Assembly: GCA_025738555.1 (NCBI GenBank) | Contig: JAOVFP010000017.1 | Span: forward strand, 2,604,001-2,668,000 | From: Cyathus striatus | Lineage: Eukaryota; Basidiomycota; Agaricomycetes; Agaricales; Nidulariaceae | DNA: 64,000 bases | Direction of reading: 5' to 3' | Shown here: positions 1 through 12,329 of the stretch, one piece after another | Layout of the letters: each line of letters opens with the position of its first letter | How positions within the stretch are numbered: position 1 is the first letter of the stretch | Position numbers and translations under genes: made by a program | The notes under the pieces: generated by a model | What the model saw: only the letters and a program-made list of their open reading frames with translations | Told to the model about the DNA's origin: nothing | Database searches by the model: none

Positions 1-1220
1 GGTGGTATATTGGTATAATAGAGTGTATGCGTACCTACACAGGATACGTGACGAATCGTATTTTCCGCTTTTGTTATGCTATGCGCTATCACTATCTTTG
101 TTAATGGAACATGCAGACATGCCTTGGACTGGTCGTTGCTGGCTCTGGTGGTGTATGAAGGCTTAATTTTACCAGATGTTCACAAACACAGCCTTTCGTG
201 ATGCTCCTGGCATTTAGAATCATCGGCATGCAAGCTTTGTCGTCGCCACGATTACCCCTCGGGGGCCCCTTGCGAATTCGTGAAGCCAGCGCGCGGAAGG
301 TATGTCGCTGTTCCTGATTGGAGTTACGCAGGGTATTGATTTGCTTTACCAGTTGGCATCGTGTCTCAGGTCTCATCTTGGTGTCTCTTAGGTATACAAT
401 TCACCAATACTCTTCGCGACTGATGTGTAACTTTCACACTGCCTAATCGGGATACACCCAGGAGTCAGTGTATCGTTGGTTTGCAATCATCAGTTATCCA
501 TCGTTGCCGATGAGAAGGGGAAGGCACACTCCATCGCTCCTCCGCTGGACATACTTAGAGTGTTCAGTAGCAAGCGGAGGGCGAACAGAACATGTGGTGC
601 ATATCACGAAGCAGCGCCGGATCGGGGGTGGTAGGGTTGGAGGTACGTTCACGTGACTTTCGAATTGAAAGATGCTGATTAGATTCTAGTAGATTTGAGG
701 TGTTATATGATTACATGGCAATTAGACTGCTGCAGCTCTCCCGTAGGAAGTACAGGTAGACGCGAAAATGTCTCTTTAACGTTGATTACCTGAACGTGTC
801 GTATGCGAAAAGTGAGTGGAAGCCCCGTGGGTCTATATACTATAAGCTTGGTTGAAAAGGAGATAGGTGACGCGGAGTGTTCATAGGGATAAGCTTACAT
901 GTGCTTGGTGGAGAGTTGGGAAAGGGAAGCGGAAGTGGAAGAAGTGTATGGGAGATGAAGTTACGATGGGTAAGTTTACTTGCTATGCTTTGGGATGGAT
1001 TGCTGACTTAAGATCTTCAGGAGGGCGTATTGCATAATGTATTCATTTTCCGCTATGCTGGCGCTCTCTAAAGAACTTGCAAGCGGACAAATTGTGCTCT
1101 CCGGTTGCTAGTCACTGGAAGGAGCGTTGAGATATCTACAGTCGACGCAAATGTCTGTAATTTTCAACATGAATACAATTGTACAAAAGTTGTCCGTTTG
1201 ACTTTCAAAAAGTCTGTAAA
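1..1220. other. No gene recognised
   Basis: I see no protein family, RNA gene or clear repeat in this left-edge stretch. Short open frames exist on both strands, but none shows a known motif, and none joins to a neighbour by plausible splice sites. Confidence 0.5.
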
Positions 1221-2035
1221 CTACTTCTTGGCCTTTAAAATGAAATCATCGACACCGACTACCGAGGCAACCTCACTCTTCATGATCGCCAACACAACAT
1301 CATGTGTATGCACTGAGCATCGGGCACCATATCTTCTGCCATATGATTGTGCTTCATAATCAATCTTGTGCAGTAAATGAAGCAGATTTACACGTATCCC
1401 ATGATTTATTGGATACCTTGAACGTATGGAACCAAAGCAAAAAGCTATCCATAGCATTTTTAATCGAGTACTGTTACCTGTCCGCCACTGTTTGATTTCG
1501 TCGAGATGCTCGTCCTTGATGCACATCCATACAAGACCCATATGAATGATTCCACTTCATGATGATAGAGACGTTGTATCGCTCATTCTCGCCCTGAACA
1601 GGCCACTTCTGAGCTGTGAGGAGTTCTCGAGCCATGAAAGGTAAAGTACCCGTACGCTCGCAGCCACTGTGACCTTTACTATTACGGACATAAGCCAGGT
1701 CCCAGTCGTTGAGAATACCACGATTGTTCTCGGCATCCCACATAAGATTCCAGACACTTATGTCTCCATGCTCGATGCCATTCTTCCAAAGAGCGAAGTG
1801 ACCTTTACTAGGTCAGTACTGTAAACCACGCATACATTAAATATGAAACTCACATCGAAAGCAATCAACCCATGCTTTCTTGATATTGTTATCTTCATTC
1901 ATTCTGTCCATAGGGGTATGTGCTGTTGAAGGGAGCGGGGAACGACGAATCGTTAGTTCTCGCATTGTGCCCTCCATGCCAGGGAGCGTGCTAATCATAA
2001 TGTCCAGGATGAATTCAACCCATCCTTGGGTCTGA
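1221..2035 (-). pseudogene. FunK1-type kinase, truncated copy A
   Basis: This is the 3' half of a FunK1 kinase gene. Translation of the minus strand shows the catalytic-loop and metal-binding region: a GILNDWDLAYVRN segment near 1690-1730, which is the DWD that replaces DFG in this family, then GTLPFMARELL near 1625. The upstream piece at about 1845-2035 encodes the MDRMNEDNNIKKAWVDCF segment that lies just before the kinase core in the neighbouring copies. The N-terminal half is absent, and the frame shifts between 1474 and 1541. The fragment abuts the 3' end of copy B in the same orientation, so it looks like a decayed tandem duplicate. No function is expected. Confidence 0.75.
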
Positions 2036-2099
2036 TTTCAAATATAATTATGCAAAGATTATCTGATAATTAAACTTGACTTTCAAGAAAGTCTATAAA

Positions 2100-4396
2100 C
2101 TACTTTAACTTCAAAATGAAATCATCGACACCGTCCATCGCCGAGACAACTTCACTCTTCATGATCGCCAACACAACATCATGTATGCCCTGGTCATCAG
2201 GCACCCTGTGTTCGCGACGGAATCCCGTATCAAACCCAATCTTGGCCAGTAAATACAGCAGCAGTTGACACTTATCCCATGACTTCTTGGATAACCTCAA
2301 ACTCAGGTAACCGATTTAAAAACCCATACTTAGCATTCCTGATCTGGGTGCTATCACCTCCCGCCACTGCTTGATTTCGTCCGGAATATCATCCTTGGCG
2401 CACATCCATGTGAACACCCATATGAAGGATTCCACTTCGTGACGGTAGAGACGCTGTATCGGCTTATTGTCACCCTTCACCGGCCGTTTCTGAACTTTGA
2501 GGAGATCTCGAGCCATGAAAGGCAGAGTGCCAGTACGCTCGTGACCACGACCGATGCTTCCTCGCATGTGTGCTAGGTCCCAATCGTTGAGAACGCCACA
2601 CATGTTAGTGTCGTCCCACATAAGATTCCACACGCTAATATCGCCATGTTCAATGCCATTTTTCCAAAGAGCATAGTGGCCTAATACTAGCTTAGTACCG
2701 TAAAATACATAAACAACTTTATGAAACTCACATTCAAAGCAACCGACCCAAGCATCTATAATATTGTCTTCATTCGTCATCTTGTCCATCGGAAGGAGAC
2801 GAGGGAATAGAAGGATTCGAAGGATGCGAGAGCTGCCATCTTGCGCAGTGGGCCCAAGTCCGAATTCCCGAATCACATTGCCGGTACTAGAGGAAGGTAT
2901 CTCGCGTGATGCAATAAGATGTGGTATATTATTTATCAAAAACGATTTCTCTAGTCTCAACCGGGCCTCTGATATTATGTATGGCTCGTCCAACCGCATA
3001 TATTTCAGGCCAGTACACCTTAACGATGAGCTTCTTCCCATTTAGCGACGTCTTCGTCAAAGGATCTATCGAGTTACTGGTTGCGTCAATGACAGTGGTT
3101 GCTCGGCCTTTTAAAATAAGTCCAGGAAGATGTAGATAGTTATCTTTGCCCCTTTGAACCTCGGCTTTAAGGTCTCCGCCAAAATTAACCACCACGGGTT
3201 CCAGATCGGCACTTCGCTTTAGAAACATCGAAAGCGGCGCAAGATCAGCTTCAACACCCCAATCCTCCGTATTGAATCGCTGGAGTAGAACGAGTAATGC
3301 AACAAAGTGCGGTGTATCTCTCACGAAGTTTAGTCCATTGGTCTGAATAGCATTTTGGCGATCATACCACCATGGTACAACAAGGTCATCTAGAAATTAT
3401 ATGGTAAGGGTTCTATAGAGATAATAGAAACATGGAACACTTACCAACAACGAGAAAATTAATGGAATGCCGGCTATAAATACCCCGACAAAGCATTTCA
3501 CATGCATACATAGCATTCTGCGCATTGGGCGGGAGGTGTGGTGTATTCTGAGGAGCCGAAGTTTGTGCACTTTTCGAGTTGGTAGAAGCACTCTCTCTAA
3601 GGTCGTCTCCTGAACTAGTATTTGACCCTATTGTTGGAGTAGCAGAACTTCGTGAACGAGTTTTGACAGAGAGAAAAGCAGCTGAGGTACTGTATCTTTC
3701 CTCCACTGTTCTTTTCGATAGGAAGTCATCGGTAAGGTATTTGGTAACGCGTGGGGAGTCCGTCTTCACATAAACGGTGGATAAGTCGAGAGGAAACCCC
3801 TGCGTGCTGATGTGTTTGAGCTCCCATGTGGTGAGAACTTCAGGCCATCGAAAGGTGTAGTCATTGAGAGACTCGGGAAGAGTTTTCAGGTAATCCTTCG
3901 AAATAAAAATGAGATTGGGACTTCGTTTAGCATTCCTCTTCGTGTCAGGCTCTTGAAGCTCATACTGATGAATCATCCGCTTCTCTCCAAGCTTAACCAT
4001 CCGAGGTTGAAACCTTGAACGTTGCTTAAGTTTCGGAAATTTACTTTCCTCGTTCTCCTCCAAGTGCGCTATGTCCTGCGCCTCCAATTTCTCCAGGACA
4101 CCATTAATGAACTTTGAGAAAGAGTCGTCCCCTTCCCTTTCATATGTTCGGGGCTGGCAACTGCGTGGAATGTTTAAAATGGCCCAAATAATGAAAAAAA
4201 AGTGAATACTACACGTACTATTCCGTAAGATGTTGGTTTGCAACTTCTGGAAGTCGGAACCATTGCAGAACTTCACACAAATATCAAGAACCTCACTGAG
4301 TAAGGTATCAACGTCGGTGACGGGACTGGAAGCAGATCTCTTCAGTAAAACTTTCAGAAAGTCAATAAATTCGACTTGGATACGATGTCCTGACAT
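2100..4396 (-). pseudogene. FunK1-type kinase, copy B (nearly complete, disrupted)
   Basis: This is an almost full-length FunK1 gene. The start is taken at the ATG at 4396 (MSGHRIQVEFIDFLKVLL) because copies C and D begin the same way. An N-terminal region of about 300 residues is followed by a basic-to-acidic linker, then the kinase core with HGDISVWNLMWDD (HGD..N catalytic loop), GVLNDWDLAHM (DWD) and RTGTLPFMARDLL, and the downstream IQRLYRHEVESFIWVFTW helix. Two lesions are visible. One is a one-base frameshift just after the VYWPE segment near 3020. The other is an in-frame TAA after MLSMGF near 2316, before the C-terminal tail ending at 2100. If both are real, the gene is dead. A sequencing error could account for either one alone. 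Confidence 0.82.
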
Positions 4397-5882
4397 CTTG
4401 ATATCTTCGGTGAAGCAGTTTTTGGAGCACTTCAACTTAGTAAAGCTAGGAGCCAAAGTGAAATCCAACTTGTGGATTGACATATGGTGGAGATATGATG
4501 TTTTATACATCCAAATCTCGTCCCTAGATGATCTATTTCGCATTTTAAAGTCGCATGAGTGAAGAAGTTCTTGCGGACGCAGGTTGGAGGTTGGTATCAG
4601 AGGTGTGATGTTCGCCGTTTCCGGTTACTTCTTACCATCATCATCATCATCTGAACTTTTTGAGTCAAAGCTCATCGTCTGTCCTCATCTATCTAGCTAA
4701 GATACTCATCGTGTCTGTATCTCTTCTGCAAGGCTTTTGGATTATTACAGGATGCACTTTTCAGACAGTTAACCTTCCTCCCAACGGACTCCTTCCCCGT
4801 CGCACTCTCTGAACTCCCGGAATTCCTTACCCTCCACGCAACTATGTCCAAAGCTTTTGAAAGATACCACGAACTCCCCGAGGAGGCTTTTTCAGACAAG
4901 CGATGAAGCTCAAACACCTCTTCAAGTTCTTCTGCGCCTAGGTTGACAAGGGGCACTTTTGCTATGTATTCAAGACATACGATACGAGTCCGCCTTCCCT
5001 CTCATCAACAATGCAGCAATGGGCCTATCAGTTCACGCGATGATGCTTTACCTACATCTATGTAGACTATGATAAACAACAAGCACCCGAAGCCCGTGGC
5101 AGAGTGTCAGCAGTATACTCCTACGCTCGTGTTGACGACAAGTTATTGCAGGGCGGTGGGGACGGAGAGAGGAAGTCTAAGGAAGAGGTACGCGTATCCG
5201 ATGTCAGAAGGGAGGAGAAGAAGAAAAGTTACTCGGTATATATGCAGGGAGCTTTGAGTCTATTATCACCTCTTTCAAAGAATCGTTTCACGAGTGGCCC
5301 TTCCTACTAGCCGCAGTAGCGCGGTTGGACAGAAACCCATGAAGATGGGTCACACCGAAATGTGTTGTTTTCTCAGATATAAGTCATACATTATATAGTA
5401 GCAGAACATGAACTCAAGAAAACAGGTACTTCATAGCACTTCAAGTTCAACTTGGCTCTAATGAAGCCAGTCGAAGAACAGACCGCTGAACGGTAACCTG
5501 CGCAGAAATACTTAGGGGCTACAAGCTCTGGTGCTCTCCCATTATATCTCATCCGTAAGTTTAATCACGCCTCGATATCTCCATTTCGCGCAGCCGGCGC
5601 GCTTTGTGTCTTCAATGAGAGATACCTCTTCAGTGGTGCAACTGTGAGGCTGCTGGTTTTCCATCTTGGGTATAAGAGTACCCGTCAAATGGCGTCCGGG
5701 TACATGCGGGCTAATCTTCCACGCGTCTCCGACACATGCTACCTCATCGCCTTCCGCTGCCCCTAACCAACGACAGCCCGTCCACGACGTCAGGACTAAC
5801 AGCAGTATTATCCATGGTTTTTCATACAACGTCATAAATGAGTTGTTCATCAGGCTGCCTCTCAGCGAGTTCTTCAAGTAAT
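4397..5882. other. No confident gene; one possible minus-strand exon
   Basis: A minus-strand open frame at 4693-4956 (87 codons, MPLVNLGAEELEEVFELH) has coding-like composition, and a short acidic frame MSFDSKSSDDDDD lies near 4620-4680. I do not recognise either and cannot join them with certainty. Near 5829-5880 a short stretch resembles the sequence at 6605-6680, at the 3' edge of FunK1 copy C, so it may be a decayed duplicate. The rest shows nothing identifiable. Confidence 0.3.
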
Positions 5883-5894
5883 GTAAGCATCTAT
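5883..5894. repeat. Target-site duplication, left copy (LINE 1)
   Basis: GTAAGCATCTAT here is repeated exactly at 6402-6413, directly after the A tail of the LINE fragment. Confidence 0.85.
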
Positions 5895-6401
5895 CCTGAG
5901 ACCACCGACCATTTCCTGTTCCATTGCCCTGCTCACACAGCAGCACGGAACCGCCTCACGCTAGGGAAACTCCTAGCCTCACCCAAACGCATAGCCGCCC
6001 TCTTCACCTTCATCCGCACAACCGCACGCTTTGACCGCACACTAGGCCCCCTCCCCGAGTGGGACCCACCAGATGCATGACGCGATACACCAGTTGCCAT
6101 ATACCTGCCAGACAGAAGCCGTCCCTAAGAATGTCCAAACGATTTAGAACGTAATATACCTCCCATTTCCATATCCCGTACGTAGTATAGTCGAGGACCT
6201 CCAATGTCTGGCCCCCTCGGGACATGACCTCCCTCACCTCCGGCACACCAGCCCGAGTCTCGTAAACAGCAGTAATCCATACATACCCATTAGATAGTCT
6301 CTCCCCCCTTCACCCAAGTAGTACACACATAGTAGTCGTGATATGGTCTTCCACAACCGACTTAATAAACTAAGTTTTTTTTTTTTTTTTAAAAAAAAAA
6401 A
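5895..6401 (+). mobile_element. 5'-truncated LINE (3' end of RNase H/zinc-knuckle ORF)
   Basis: The plus strand from 5895 encodes the last 60 or so residues of a non-LTR retrotransposon polyprotein: ETTDHFLFHCPAHTAARN (a C/H zinc-knuckle-like segment) ending LPEWDPPDA-stop at 6080. About 290 bp of 3' UTR follow, ending in a T run then an A tail at 6375-6401. A 12-bp direct repeat GTAAGCATCTAT flanks the insert at 5883-5894 and 6402-6413, the expected target-site duplication. A related copy at 16670-17520 has the same zinc-knuckle signature. The element lacks endonuclease and reverse transcriptase, so it is not autonomous. Confidence 0.85.
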
Positions 6402-6413
6402 GTAAGCATCTAT
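6402..6413. repeat. Target-site duplication, right copy (LINE 1)
   Basis: Exact copy of GTAAGCATCTAT at 5883-5894. Confidence 0.85.
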
Positions 6414-6600
6414 TATTTACAACCATTTGGCGTAGCTCTGTTCAGTTTCAATCGGTTGAGGGTCACACAGGTATTACTACAAAATTACTAGCATGGATTA
6501 TGTATAAACTACAATAGGTATAAAGGCGGTAGCTATGATGGGTTTTAACCAAATGCAACTTATTTACATTATTAATATCAACAGTACCATTCATAATTTT

Positions 6601-8951
6601 CAATACAGCATCATAAATGAGTTGGTCATCAAGCTGCACGTCCTGGTGAGCTGGTTATCAAGTTGCCTCTGAGATAACTTCAATTCGAAAATGATGTTGT
6701 CGATTGTGCATGAAGTAAAAGTAGGAGAAGTTTAACAACCTTTTCGCAAACACCGCTGGGGGTTATCAAAAATTTCCATGTCGAAGAACGAACCCATGAA
6801 AGGTTGATTTTGCGGATATGACGGATAGAGCATCTCCTGCGCGCCAACGAGTGACTTCATCAGATTTTTTTGCCTTAAGGCAAAAATATGTAATGACCCA
6901 TATGAAGGACTCGACTTCATGCCGATAAAGCCGTTGCTGGAGCAGGTTTTTTAAGAGATCGCGAGCCATAAAAAGGAAGGGTCCCAGTGCGCTCTCTAGC
7001 AGGACCTTTACCTTCCTTCTCGCGGACATAAGCAAGATCCAGTCGTTAAGAATACCACATTTGTTTGTAGCATCCCACATAAGGTTCCAAATACTAATGT
7101 CGCCGTGCTCAAACCCATTCTTCCACAGAGCGCAGTGACCTAGACTCAAAGTTAGTTTTATGAATTGCGCGCTTCATAAACATAAAACTTACATGTGAAG
7201 CAGTCCACCCAAACCTTAGTAAACTCAGCTTCAACGTTAACCTTGTCCAACGGAAGGAGGCGGCGGAATAGAAGGAGTCGAAGTATCTCTCTCACCGGAA
7301 TCAGCTGATGCGAACTCAGTACCGAACTCCCGAACGATATCACCGGTATTAGAAGAAGGTATCTCGCGACGCTATGACAAGAAGGTAGATATCGAACCAA
7401 TTCGATATTTGATTTCTCCAATGATGCACGAGCATCTCGAATAATATGAGCTTCATTCGGCCGCGAATCCTCAGGCCAATAAGCCTTAACGACCAGTTTC
7501 TTCTCGTCCAAGGACTCGTTAGTGGCAGGATCTACTGATTTGCTCGTCACTGCCACAACTGTGGTTCCTCGCCCTTTCAACACTGGCCCCGGTAAGCGTA
7601 TCGCTTTTCGATCGAGTTTCACGATCTCCACTTGGACGTTGTTGTCGAAGTCGACCACTGCCGAGCTCAAATCCGCGCTACTAAAAAGGAACGCTGAAGT
7701 CGGTGCAAGATCAGGAATAATACCCCAGTCAGACGCCTCGAGTCGCTGAAGTAACACAAGAAAAGCAATGAAAAAGGGGCGTCTTTAACGAAATTGAGTC
7801 CACTGCCTTGGATGGCATTTTGGCGATCGTACCACCATGGCCAAACGACGTCATCTATGAATTCTGTAATGAGCAACTATAAACAGTTCTAGTTTAATCG
7901 CAAACTCACCAGCAATAACAAGATTAATTGAGTGTCGGCTATAGATACCTCGACAAAGCATCTCGCACGCGTACATGGCATTTTGAGCGTTGGGCGGGGG
8001 CCTTTTTACATTCTGTGCTGGGCGCACTGCTCCGAAATAAGGCTTTTTTCCGTTTTGAAGGGATATGTTCGCCTTCTGTTGGCCGCTTCTTGCAGGGTTG
8101 CTTGCATTCAGAGCCTGTTAAGCTGAGCTGACACACTTGTATCCACCGCAACGCTGGATATAGTATTCGACTCCGTCGTTGAAGTAAGAAGTAACAAACT
8201 CTGACTCTGCCGGGACGTCCTGTTCCACAGTTGTAGTGGGTTCTACCTGAAACACTTTGCTGGCACTATGCAGAGGCTCGCTTTGCTTCGGTGGGCGGCC
8301 ATCTGGAAGGAACTTTCGTGCTTCATGGGTGAGTCTTTCTTGACATAATCACCGGAATGAATTGGGAAACCTTTTGTGCACATAAGTTTGATCTCCAATG
8401 TAGTAAGAACATTGGGCCATTCAAATGTATGATTTATAGGATCGCGAATCGAGTCCTTAAGCTTTTTGGCGACAAAAGAAGTAAATCCAGGTTGTTCGCG
8501 CGTTCAACACCTCGGCTTCACTCCTCAAGATATCATACCTATGCACGATCCGATTTTGGCTCCGAACCAGTCTTGGCTCGAATTTGGAACGCTCTTTAAG
8601 CGTTTATTAAACATTCCATCTTGCGCTTCCAATTTCTCCAATACGCCGTTGACGAATGTCGCTAATGGCTCGTATCGTCCTTCTTTTTTCATCGTTTCGT
8701 GGACCTGCACAGCTGTGCAAGCGAATTAGAGAACGCCTCATAAAATGATAACGATATACGTACTATCTCTACGAGATCCCGCTGCGCAATTTCTTTATGT
8801 ATTCATCACCGTTATTTGCAAAAAGCTACACAGTTGTCAATGAGGTCGTTGAGCAAGGTGTCGACGTTCGTATCGAACTCCTAGCACATCTCTTGAAGTA
8901 AAACTTTCAAAAAGTCCATGAAAAGTCAACTTTGATCCGGCGGCTAGGCAT
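6601..8951 (-). pseudogene. FunK1-type kinase, copy C (strongly decayed)
   Basis: This third FunK1 copy is on the minus strand. The expected start is the ATG at 8951 (MPSRRIKVDF). Recognisable pieces in order are a partial N-terminal domain (about 8350-8730), the DWGIIPDLAPTSAFL to LKGRGTTVVAVTSKSVDP segment (7520-7757), the linker RILRLLLFRRLLPLDKV-like segment (7158-7300), the catalytic loop GDISIWNLMWDATN (about 7060-7110), and LFMARDLL followed by QRLYRHEVESFIWV (about 6900-6990). DWD has become DWI, the activation segment is scrambled, and the 8000-8350 and 8700-8950 parts are out of frame. Frameshifts and stops in several exons mark it as a pseudogene, older than copy B by its appearance. 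Confidence 0.78.
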
Positions 8952-10370
8952 CTCTATGTCTGTTTCAACGTAATGGAACCCCGAATATTACTCAACACTC
9001 TTAACACAAAGTGAGTCAAAAAGTTAGCATCAGAGAGTATTATAGATAATAATAGTAGAACGTACGTGGTACGACCACTTCTAGCCTGTGCTTGTTCAGA
9101 TGTACCGTGTATTGAAGGTGTAACGTTCTTAACAGGGAGGGAGGTGCCGGGGGCGGAGTCGAAGGGGCAACAGTCGGATTGTTGGGCCCTGTGGGCGCTG
9201 GGGTCTCCGGACTCAACTCCGACTCCACTGCCCAATGCGGCAGGTGTCTGGGGCATGTGACCGTGGTGGTAGTGGTGGTGTTCGGCCGCTACATTTCCCT
9301 TCGACCACGCTTAGGTGTTTCTGGATCTTTGCTGACGATTGCTAGCCAAAACCCGAGGGGGTGAGGGACCCGGCATTGTTAGGAGCAGTGTAGAGGTGCC
9401 TCTGGGAGGCGTAACTGGAGGCATGCTAATGGATTGTTGTAGTAAGTAGTAACTAATGAATAATGAATTGAGGAACGTTGGAAGTTGAAAAGGGAGGGAA
9501 TAAATCGAAATTACGAAAGAGAAGCTTTTATACACATTCCATGTCCTGTGTGTCCTTTTACTACTCCATTCTATCAGTGCGGTCGAAGTAGCAACAACCC
9601 AAGGGGAGGCACATGTATGCTATTCCACATCACGCCCACAATGATCAAAAAATATAACAGCACAATGGAAGATGATTGTTTCTATCAATTGAACGCGCCG
9701 CAAACATCAGGCTGCACCATGGAACATCACTTGCGAAATGACTCACCCTGGTTCTGGATGCTCACGCCCTAATGCCCACAACTGACGCGTGAGATCATGG
9801 ATCAGTGGGCTGAAGTCATTCTTAGAGAGTGTCTAGGTTGCGCATGATCATTATGTCTTTAGAACTAAAACACCTAAATTGAACAGATACATATGTTCAA
9901 GCTAGTCAAAATTTCCCTAGTACCAGAAGGCAAGCACAGAGGATAAATGAATCTGTGGCGACGCAAAAAGTAGCATTCGGATGATAGAAGCATCAAAACA
10001 TTGTATTTGGTGATTAGGACAACAGGCAAAAAAGGAAGACTCGAACCCAGAGAAGAAGTCCCGATAACACAAGTACACGAGGCGGGGGTCCAGCTACAAG
10101 GCTGTATCGATCAACAATGTGATAATATGTTATACAAGTAAACGCTTCCCACATGACATTTACTCCTGAGAGAGGGAGGATTCATTTATGTCGACGTCCA
10201 CAGAAGTGAAGGTATGACATCAGCATTACGGTACTTAACCGAGCAGAGGAAGCGATCGAGAGTTAATGATTAGTACTAGGCATCAAGAAAATATCTGAAG
10301 GCACGATGGTAAGAGAGAACATCGTTGTAGCTAGATATGTTCAGTCGGAGGAAGCTTCTGAAGGCAGTGT
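8952..10370. other. No confident gene; proline-rich coding-like remnant on minus strand
   Basis: At 9040-9430 the minus strand carries proline- and serine-rich frames (for example MPPVTPPRGTSTLLLTMPG and a PTGPNNPTVAPSTPPP stretch). They switch frame several times and look like a decayed low-complexity exon. I do not recognise a family. From 9540 to 10370 I see nothing identifiable. Confidence 0.3.
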
Positions 10371-10690
10371 AACAGCGATATCAACATTAGCAAGGAAAGA
10401 TACAAGGCCGGAATATTAGCTGACGTGCACCTCTCAAAGGTTATTCCCGCCAGAAGAAATCGCAGTCCTTGTTGACTTGTTTTAGCTAGAGAGACAGCCC
10501 AAAGTTTGCTATGAAACGAGTCAGCCGAGAACAGCGATATCGACATTAGCAAGGAAGATACAAGGCCGGAATGATGATAGCTGACGTGCACCTCAAGGTT
10601 ATCTGCCGAAGAAATCATAGTCCTTATTGACTTGTTTATTAGCTATAGAACGGCCCCAAGGAAGTTTGCTATGAAACGAGTCAGCCCGAA
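10371..10690. repeat. Two tandem copies of a ~160-bp unit
   Basis: The segment AACAGCGATATCAACATTAG... at about 10371-10531 is repeated, with small indels and substitutions, at about 10532-10690. Both units end with GCTATGAAACGAGTCAGCC, which matches the dynamin gene near 40313. The duplication therefore involves dynamin-derived sequence. Confidence 0.75.
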
Positions 10691-11455
10691 AACAAAGTAT
10701 GAAAGATCAATGTCACAATGTTAACGATCGAGCCTTCGTATAGTCCTAATAGCATGAGCGAATGAACAACCAGGTTAGGGTTAGAACGGCTTACCAGAAT
10801 GATCGCAGAACAAAAGATCAACAATGATCAGGCCCGCTAATCTGCAACGAAACATGGGCTCAGGTGAGAGGCGTCGTCATGTACACCTTTACTCTCGAGA
10901 TAATCCTTCGTCGTAGGTATTCGAATTCAAACGCTGGGTCTAGCACCGCAGATACGATCCTCGATCTCCGTCTTGTCATAGGTAGTCGGCCATGCGGGCC
11001 TAGGGCTTGTCGAGACTACGCACTAAGTACCAACGATTATCGGAGTGCGCGAGACACCATTCGATGGGGACAGCTAACTTAAAGGCACCGTCAGGACCGA
11101 GTACCATGTACCATGGCTGCTCTGGGAAGCTAAATCCCGAAGAAGTAGACTCCAGCATGAACGATGACTTTCAGCACTCTGGGAATCAATGACTCACGAC
11201 CTGTAGAGAATCGATATCTACGTACACGTTGACATTTACATTGTCAACGAAGGGAATATATAGTACAATATTGGAGACATCGTACCTGTAGTAGCTATAC
11301 GCCCTCGTCCTGGGGGTTCGACCAAGCCCATGGCCCATCCTGCTGCTAGCAGGATCGACATCGGCGGCGCTAGGTGTATAGGAACCTGAGGTATACCACA
11401 AGGAAAAGGAACCCAAATACGTCCTTCAACCAGCTCGACGCACGGCTTCCACAAC
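10660..11455 (-). pseudogene. Partial dynamin-like GTPase copy 1
   Basis: This stretch aligns by eye with the intact dynamin gene at 40310-41395. Shared blocks include AGCATGAGCGAATGAACAAC (intact gene 40500), CAGGCCCGCTAATCTGCA (40580), CTCGAGATAATCCTTCG, and the promoter-proximal GTTTTTACAAA. About 135 bp matching 40340-40475 are missing, and the reading frame is broken throughout. Only the GTPase-domain end of the gene and its upstream region are present. It is a decayed segmental duplicate, in the same orientation as the parent. Confidence 0.82.
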
Positions 11456-11589
11456 AAGGTTTTTACAAATTTTACAAACGCCCAAAAGAGTCAAGACAGC
11501 GAGGAGACTCTCATCACTTGAAGAGCCTGTTAAAGTCAGATATCCAAAATCTCATAACCCTGTAGCTTGAGACGCGATTGCGCTCTGAG

Positions 11590-11700
11590 GGATGGATGGT
11601 GCTGGTTTCTTGAATCACTTTAGGGCGATAATGCTTCCTCATTGCTCAAACATAATCGCGCGTTCATGGTGCTCCTCGACATTGGAGGTTCGTCGCATAA
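11590..11700. other. Paralogous empty site 1 of the 10.7-kb element
   Basis: The sequence GAATCACTTTAGGGCGATAA followed by TGCTTCCTCATTGCTCAAAC corresponds to the two flanks of the element at 41520-41538 and 52284-52330 joined together, with only small differences. No insertion is present here. Confidence 0.7.
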
Positions 11701-11789
11701 TGCACTACCAAAATGGAAGTGAGAATAAGTCCAATGTTCAAGCAACGCCTAAGTTCCCGATAAGAAGTAAACATACACACCTTTAACTG

Positions 11790-12095
11790 TATCACTCCAG
11801 CCCCTCGTTTCCATCTAGCCTCGCAAGCTCATTAAGCCTCTGCGCCTGGAGGTTTGACGAGCATTTTGAATGCATTTTTAGTCGAAGGATGAAGTCTTTG
11901 TTTGAGGGTATACTGTATTCAAATTTCATCCCGTAATCCGAGGAAGCGACCACCAGTCCCTAAATACGGTTTGTCAAGCCACTCAAAGTTAGACGACATA
12001 ATATTGTTGTACTGGTCCTCCGTAGAGCACCATAGCAAACCGTGCCCCGCGGAATCTGAGACCTTGTCCTCAATGCAGCGATAGTAGTCTCGTGT
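11790..12095 (-). pseudogene. Partial GGPP synthase copy 1
   Basis: Two blocks match the intact GGPP synthase gene. The first, at about 11795-11890 (CCCCTCGTTTCCATCTAGCC onward), corresponds to its last exon at 56690-56760. The second, at about 11935-12090 (GAAGCGACCACCAGTCCCTA onward), corresponds to 57250-57420. Intermediate exons, including the second aspartate motif region, are deleted. It lies directly after dynamin copy 1 in the same order and orientation as the parents. It is not functional. Confidence 0.8.
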
Positions 12096-12329
12096 CAAGG
12101 TTCGTCGACGACTAGTTGGGCGGGACGGGTGCGTATTACGAGTGCGATCAGGGTTCTATTTACATATGTCTGCGTATACTACTATGCCCTGACTAATCCT
12201 ATTAGTTCCACATGTGTCCGTGTATACTACTTACTGTGTGATAATCCTATTGATCATGTGAAACGGAGGGGGCAACGGTCTAACTAGCAGGAGAGGTAGA
12301 ACTTGTAGCAAGAGGCTCTAGGAGGAATA

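Noticed and set aside
101..376. 91-codon minus-strand open frame near the left edge
   Set aside because: Amino-acid order shows no family motif, there are no neighbouring exons, and composition is not clearly coding.
6375..6401. Independent T/A microsatellite
   Set aside because: It is the 3' tail of the LINE insertion, bounded exactly by the TSD.
10660..11455. A second functional dynamin gene
   Set aside because: Frames are broken and about 135 bp corresponding to 40340-40475 are missing. Only part of the gene is present.
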